49,683 nt of DNA from Clostridium ihumii AP5 (GTDB lineage Bacteria; Bacillota; Clostridia; Clostridiales; Clostridiaceae), in the NCBI RefSeq assembly GCF_000612845.1, contig NZ_CCAT010000067.1, forward strand, positions 1 through 49,683, in the 5' to 3' direction. Numbering within the stretch: the stretch's first letter is position 1; each line of letters opens with the position of its first letter. Shown piece by piece: positions 46,367 through 49,683 of this stretch. The notes under the pieces were generated by a model that was not told the DNA's origin, made no database searches, and saw only the letters and a list, made by a program, of their open reading frames with translations. The translations under genes and the position numbers were made by a program.

Positions 46367-46449
46367 CCTCGGTAGCTGGCTGACATAGTTTTAACACCTT
46401 AGTCCCTATAGCTTTGCGTCCTTAAATTTCTTTAAGTTTGCCTTTTCTT
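46367..46449 (-). promoter_or_regulatory. c-di-GMP-I (GEMM) riboswitch in the chitinase leader
   Basis: Read on the minus strand: AAAGGCAAAC, GGACGCAAAGCUAUAGGG with CUAAGG, and UGUCAGCCAGCUACCGA, in the order and spacing of the GEMM aptamer (GNRA-like loop, tetraloop-receptor helix and the GCAAAG core). It ends about 60 bases before the chitinase start. No clear U-tract terminator follows; a short hairpin AUUAAUUU/AAAUUAAU directly before the ribosome binding site suggests translational control. ON or OFF polarity is not resolved. Confidence 0.9.
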
Positions 46450-46506
46450 CATATTTTAAATAATATGTTTTTTCTTTACACTGCTAGTATATAAATTAAA
46501 ATCATC

Positions 46507-46520
46507 AAGGTATATACCTT
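46507..46520. promoter_or_regulatory. 14-bp palindrome at the -35 region of the chitinase promoter
   Basis: AAGGTATATACCTT is a perfect palindrome. A TATACT (46486-46491, minus strand) fits a -10, placing the palindrome over the -35 position. It lies between the divergent chitinase and LytTR genes and could be an operator; no known consensus was recognised. Confidence 0.4.
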
Positions 46521-46645
46521 TGAAAGTTTTGATATGTTTTTTGTAAGTTTTAGATAATAATATTTTTCTATTTTATTGTGATTTTTTTTGAAGTAATATA
46601 TAATCTTTTTACAGTATATTTAAACAGAAAGGATTTTTATTAATT

Positions 46646-47377
46646 ATGATAAAAATAGGACTTTGTGATGACAATAAATTATATCTAGAACAGCTATCTA
46701 AAATAATAAAAAATATATCCATTTCTACGGATATTAAATTTGAGATTAGTATTTTTAATTCTGGTGAAAGCCTACTTGATTTCTATTCTAACCATAAAGA
46801 TTATTTTGATATACTTTTTTTAGATATATTAATGGATGGTATTAATGGTGTAGATTTAGCTAAATCTATACGAAACTATAATTACAATGAATATATAATA
46901 TTTATTACTACTAGTAAGGAATATGCTTTGGATAGTTACAGTGTAAATGCTTACAATTACATATTAAAACCCTTTTCCTATGACACTATAGAAAAACTTA
47001 TTTTAGATTTAAATGAAAAGATTAATTTAAATGGCAAAAACATTATTTATGTAAAAAATAATCAAGATATATGTTCATTTAACTTAAATAATGTAATATA
47101 CTTTGAATCTAATCTACGAAAAATTACTGCTCATTTATTAAATGGAGAAAAAATTACATTTTATAATAAAATGTCTACTTTTGAAAATGAATTATCATCT
47201 AATATGTTTGTTAGATGTCATAGAAGTTTTTTAGTTAACTTAGTTTATCTTAAAAGCATTATAGGTTTTAACATTATAACTACTACAAATGATTCTGTAC
47301 CTATAAGTAAAAAATATCTAAATTCAACACGAGACATATTTACTAATTTTATAAAATCTAAACTTTTAAATAATTAA
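46646..47377 (+). CDS. LytTR-family response regulator
   Basis: A 243-residue regulator. The receiver domain (1-125) has the acidic pocket D8/D9, phospho-acceptor D60 in DILFLDILMDGINGVDLA, and K near 109 in YILKPFSYD. The C-terminal LytTR DNA-binding domain (about 140-240) contains NNVIYFESNLRKITAHLLNG and FVRCHRSFLVNLVYLKSI. Family members bind 9-bp imperfect direct repeats upstream of virulence or bacteriocin genes. It is followed after 37 bases by the kinase gene, forming a two-gene AgrA/AgrC-like operon, and is divergent from the chitinase. No agrBD genes are in the window, so the signal is unknown. AAAGGA lies 12 bases before the ATG, longer than usual. Confidence 0.92.
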   Translation: MIKIGLCDDNKLYLEQLSKIIKNISISTDIKFEISIFNSGESLLDFYSNHKDYFDILFLDILMDGINGVDLAKSIRNYNYNEYIIFITTSKEYALDSYSVNAYNYILKPFSYDTIEKLILDLNEKINLNGKNIIYVKNNQDICSFNLNNVIYFESNLRKITAHLLNGEKITFYNKMSTFENELSSNMFVRCHRSFLVNLVYLKSIIGFNIITTTNDSVPISKKYLNSTRDIFTNFIKSKLLNN

Positions 47378-47414
47378 TAACTTTATCTAATAATGTATAA
47401 AGGAGTGATGAAAA

Positions 47415-48722
47415 ATTAGCATAGAATATTTATTTATTATTCTTGGACTTATTGGTATATATTTACCTTATTCATACCATAAATTTTTTAAAATTAATTT
47501 AAAATGTTTTTTACATTTAACTACTCCATATTATACTTTGCTATCCACTTTGTTTTTGTTGGTTTATACAAACAAAATTGATTTGTTAAGATTTTCTCTA
47601 TATCTTTCTTTTATATGCTGTTTTATATATGTTTTCTCTAATAAAAACTTTTTTAGTTTTTTAATACTTTCACTTAAATCCTATTATATTTTTCTATTAT
47701 CATTTACAACCATTTTTAGCTTATATGAAGTTGCTAGCAAAAATAATATTTATTTTTTAGCTTTATCCAATAATAAATTTATAAAATTATTCTTAGCTTC
47801 AATAATTTTATATTTTTTATGTGAATTTTTATTTTTTAAAAATTTTACAATTGATAAATTCAAGTTTATGTTTTCATCATTAAACATGTTTATACCTATT
47901 TTTATTTTTATTTTACTTATAGTAAAAAATTATAGTTTTTTCTTCATTCTTAATTTTTCAAAGCACTCTCATTTAGTAAGTACTATGTTTTTAACTTCTT
48001 CTCTAATTGAAATATTTTTTTGTATTTTTATAATTATTGGTATATCTAAGGCTTATGATTTATCTATTTATAAACATAAAAATAAAATACTAAACATGCA
48101 ATATGAACTTCAAGTAAGCAATCTAAATCAATTAGAAGAATATCAATCTGATATTAGACGAATATCCCATGATATTATAAATCACAAAATAATTTTATAT
48201 AATTTAATAAAAAATGAAGATTATACAGAAGCCCTTAAATATTTAGAAAAATTCGGCACTGGATTTAATAGTACTAACTATGAAGTTTTTACCAATCATA
48301 AAATATTGAATGCTTTATTTTTAAAAAAGAAAGAAATCTGTATTTCCAATAATATTAATATAACATTAGATATAAATATACCTACTAAGGTAGAAATATC
48401 AGATTTTGATTTATGCATAATTATAGGTAATTTAATAGATAATTCTATAGATGCTTGTAAAAAATCTAAAAATGAAAAACCTAGTTATATAAATATAAAG
48501 TCAAAAATTATTAATAATAACTTTGTTTTTGAAATAAAAAACAACTTTGATGGTTTAATTAAGACTGAAAAAAAGATATTTTTAACTTCAAAAAAAGATT
48601 CAATTAACCATGGTTTTGGGTTATCTAACGTGAAAAGTACAGTTCTTAAATATAATGGTTGTTATGAGTTCTCCTTTGATTCTAATGAATTTTCTTCATT
48701 TGTTATGATTCCAATAAAATAA
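47415..48722 (+). CDS. AgrC/ComD-like sensor histidine kinase (HPK10), apparent AUU start
   Basis: 435 residues if started at the ATT at 47415. AGGAG (47401-47405) is nine bases upstream, and an in-frame TGA at 47409-47411 rules out earlier starts. The first normal start codon (TTG, 47538) would delete the first membrane helix. About six N-terminal membrane helices (residues 1-205) are followed by the HPK10 phospho-acceptor ISHDIINHKI (H near 252), N-box GNLIDNSIDACKK near 341 and G-box NHGFGLSNVK near 400. It phosphorylates the LytTR regulator encoded just upstream. Peptide ligands are usual for this class, but no agrD-like gene is present here. Confidence 0.88.
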   Translation: MSIEYLFIILGLIGIYLPYSYHKFFKINLKCFLHLTTPYYTLLSTLFLLVYTNKIDLLRFSLYLSFICCFIYVFSNKNFFSFLILSLKSYYIFLLSFTTIFSLYEVASKNNIYFLALSNNKFIKLFLASIILYFLCEFLFFKNFTIDKFKFMFSSLNMFIPIFIFILLIVKNYSFFFILNFSKHSHLVSTMFLTSSLIEIFFCIFIIIGISKAYDLSIYKHKNKILNMQYELQVSNLNQLEEYQSDIRRISHDIINHKIILYNLIKNEDYTEALKYLEKFGTGFNSTNYEVFTNHKILNALFLKKKEICISNNINITLDINIPTKVEISDFDLCIIIGNLIDNSIDACKKSKNEKPSYINIKSKIINNNFVFEIKNNFDGLIKTEKKIFLTSKKDSINHGFGLSNVKSTVLKYNGCYEFSFDSNEFSSFVMIPIK

Positions 48723-48752
48723 GAGTGCAAAATACTAAAATTGCACTCTTAT
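48719..48752. terminator. Bidirectional terminator between convergent genes
   Basis: AAGAGTGCAA pairs exactly with TTGCACTCTT around AATACTAAAA and is followed by ATTTT. It overlaps the kinase stop codon and lies 14 bases before the end of the surface-protein gene. Confidence 0.88.
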
Positions 48753-48763
48753 TTTAAAATCTT

Positions 48764-49683
48764 TTATTTTCTTTTAAATATTTTTTTAATACTTAATATC
48801 CCTACACCAAAAACTATTAATAAAATCATAGCAGTATCTAATAATGCTTCAATTTCATTTTTTTTCTTACTTCCTTCTATTATATAATTACTTTTTATTA
48901 TTTTGTCCTCTGAACTATTTTTAGTTACAATCAATTGTTCTTCTTTTTGTACACTTTCGTCTTTTTTAGTAATTTTACTAGTTAGAATTATATTTCTAAT
49001 TTCTTCAACTTCATATTTATCATTTTTACCTGTAATATAATTAATGTTTCCATTCATATTTTCATTAATATTTATATCTAAATCATTAATTATATCACTG
49101 TCTAATTTATTTAACATTTCAATTATAGGCTTATAGGACTCTTTATCATTTTTATCAACTATAATTTCTATATAAAAATCATTATTATCATTAATTTTTA
49201 ATACTTGACTTAAAATTTTATCCTGTACTCTTATATTGTATATGCTATATTCAGATGTTTCCCTTTTTTCTATTACTTTCAAATTCTTAAATTTTATCAA
49301 TTTCTTTAAATACTCATCCATGGTATGTATTTTATTAATAGAAGCTAACTCTCTATTTACTTCTATTCTTACTGGATTCTCTTCATTTCCATACCCATCA
49401 AGTATAATCATATTCTTTAAATTTTGAGTTATTTCACTCTTAGGCACTTTAAAAACATCTTCAAATTTATTATTTTCTTCTTCATCTAAATTTTCATCTT
49501 CACTGGAGTTTTCATCTTCTCCTCCTAAATTACTATCTTCATTGGAGTTTCCTTCTCCTCCTCCTAAGTTACCATCTTCATTGGAGTTTCCTTCTTCTTC
49601 TCCTAAGTTACCATCTTCATTGGAGTTTCCTTCTTCTCCTCCTAAGTTACCATCTTCATTGGAGTTTCCTTCTTCTCCTCCTA
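48764..49683 (-). CDS. Acidic repeat surface protein, 5' part beyond window
   Basis: The frame is open to the right edge, so only the last 306 residues are seen. They begin with acidic tandem repeats (next entry), then a segment of about 180 residues with no recognised domain (EEIRNIILTSKITKKDESVQ in its second half), and end with one membrane helix (ALLDTAMILLIVFGVGILSI) followed by KKIFKRK. This is a C-terminal stop-transfer anchor like that of sortase substrates, but no LPxTG motif is visible, so the protein is probably membrane- rather than wall-anchored. A GTG at 49447 is only an internal valine codon, since the reading frame clearly continues upstream. Confidence 0.75.
   Translation of the reverse strand, partial: GGEEGNSNEDGNLGGEEGNSNEDGNLGEEEGNSNEDGNLGGGEGNSNEDSNLGGEDENSSEDENLDEEENNKFEDVFKVPKSEITQNLKNMIILDGYGNEENPVRIEVNRELASINKIHTMDEYLKKLIKFKNLKVIEKRETSEYSIYNIRVQDKILSQVLKINDNNDFYIEIIVDKNDKESYKPIIEMLNKLDSDIINDLDININENMNGNINYITGKNDKYEVEEIRNIILTSKITKKDESVQKEEQLIVTKNSSEDKIIKSNYIIEGSKKKNEIEALLDTAMILLIVFGVGILSIKKIFKRK
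49487..49683 (-). repeat. In-frame 36-bp tandem repeats, five copies to the edge
   Basis: Each unit encodes LGGEGNSNEDGN or a variant; one unit has an extra codon (GGGEGNSNEDSN). Copies nearest the edge are nearly identical and the innermost one has diverged (GGEDENSSEDEN). The array continues past the window, and copy number is likely to vary between strains. Confidence 0.88.

Noticed and set aside
47408-47419. ATG AAA AAT TAG as the start of the kinase
   Set aside because: It is in another frame and stops after three codons, so it cannot start the kinase; it is mentioned only as a possible coupling element.

Overview
The window is very AT-rich, with A/T-ending codons, AGGAGG-type ribosome binding sites, short U-tract terminators and a TPP and a c-di-GMP-I riboswitch. 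This fits a low-GC Firmicute, most likely Clostridium sensu stricto; the species is not determined. Most genes are on the minus strand in short operons separated by hairpin terminators. All functional calls come from reading motifs by eye.

Layout. (1) 1-7224: two tandem copies of a heterodimeric ABC exporter with a GNAT acetyltransferase between them; the leftmost gene runs off the edge. (2) 7426-11464: a small helix-turn-helix protein, a thiamin operon (thiD2-thiE fusion then thiC) behind a TPP riboswitch, and a gamma-class carbonic anhydrase. (3) 11634-21109: an accessory stretch with a 1.8-kilo-residue DUF4011-helicase-nuclease-DUF3320 protein of Hhe antiphage type, a decayed IS200-family element, a GHKL ATPase split over two frames and a membrane-anchored beta-propeller. 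(4) 21337-24530: katG inside a pair of 274-bp imperfect direct repeats. (5) 24766-29330: an unknown protein, a DUF421 membrane protein, an orphan PduB-type microcompartment shell protein, a PhzF-like protein and a methyltransferase. (6) 29938-34670: a ribbon-helix-helix/zinc protein divergent from a PLD-helicase-DUF3427 protein, then a Nudix hydrolase and a VanZ-like protein. (7) 34735-42176: a response-regulator remnant, CotH, a divergent DXS, a proline-rich protein, a MATE pump with a leader-peptide attenuator, and a membrane-anchored unknown. (8) 42352-49683: a double-GH18 chitinase under a c-di-GMP-I riboswitch, a divergent LytTR/AgrC-like two-component system, and the C-terminal part of an acidic repeat surface protein.

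The most interesting signals are not protein genes. First, an ermC-like translational attenuator (12-codon leader peptide and four mutually exclusive RNA segments) precedes the MATE pump. Second, an unrecognised structured 87-nt RNA core occurs twice (21678-21764 and 28481-28567), with compensatory changes in two helices and invariant AGGAC loops. It sits at the tip of long-hairpin, MITE-like repeats, other copies of which are scattered in the intergenic spaces, one of them lacking exactly this core. Third, the AgrC-like kinase gene appears to start at AUU.
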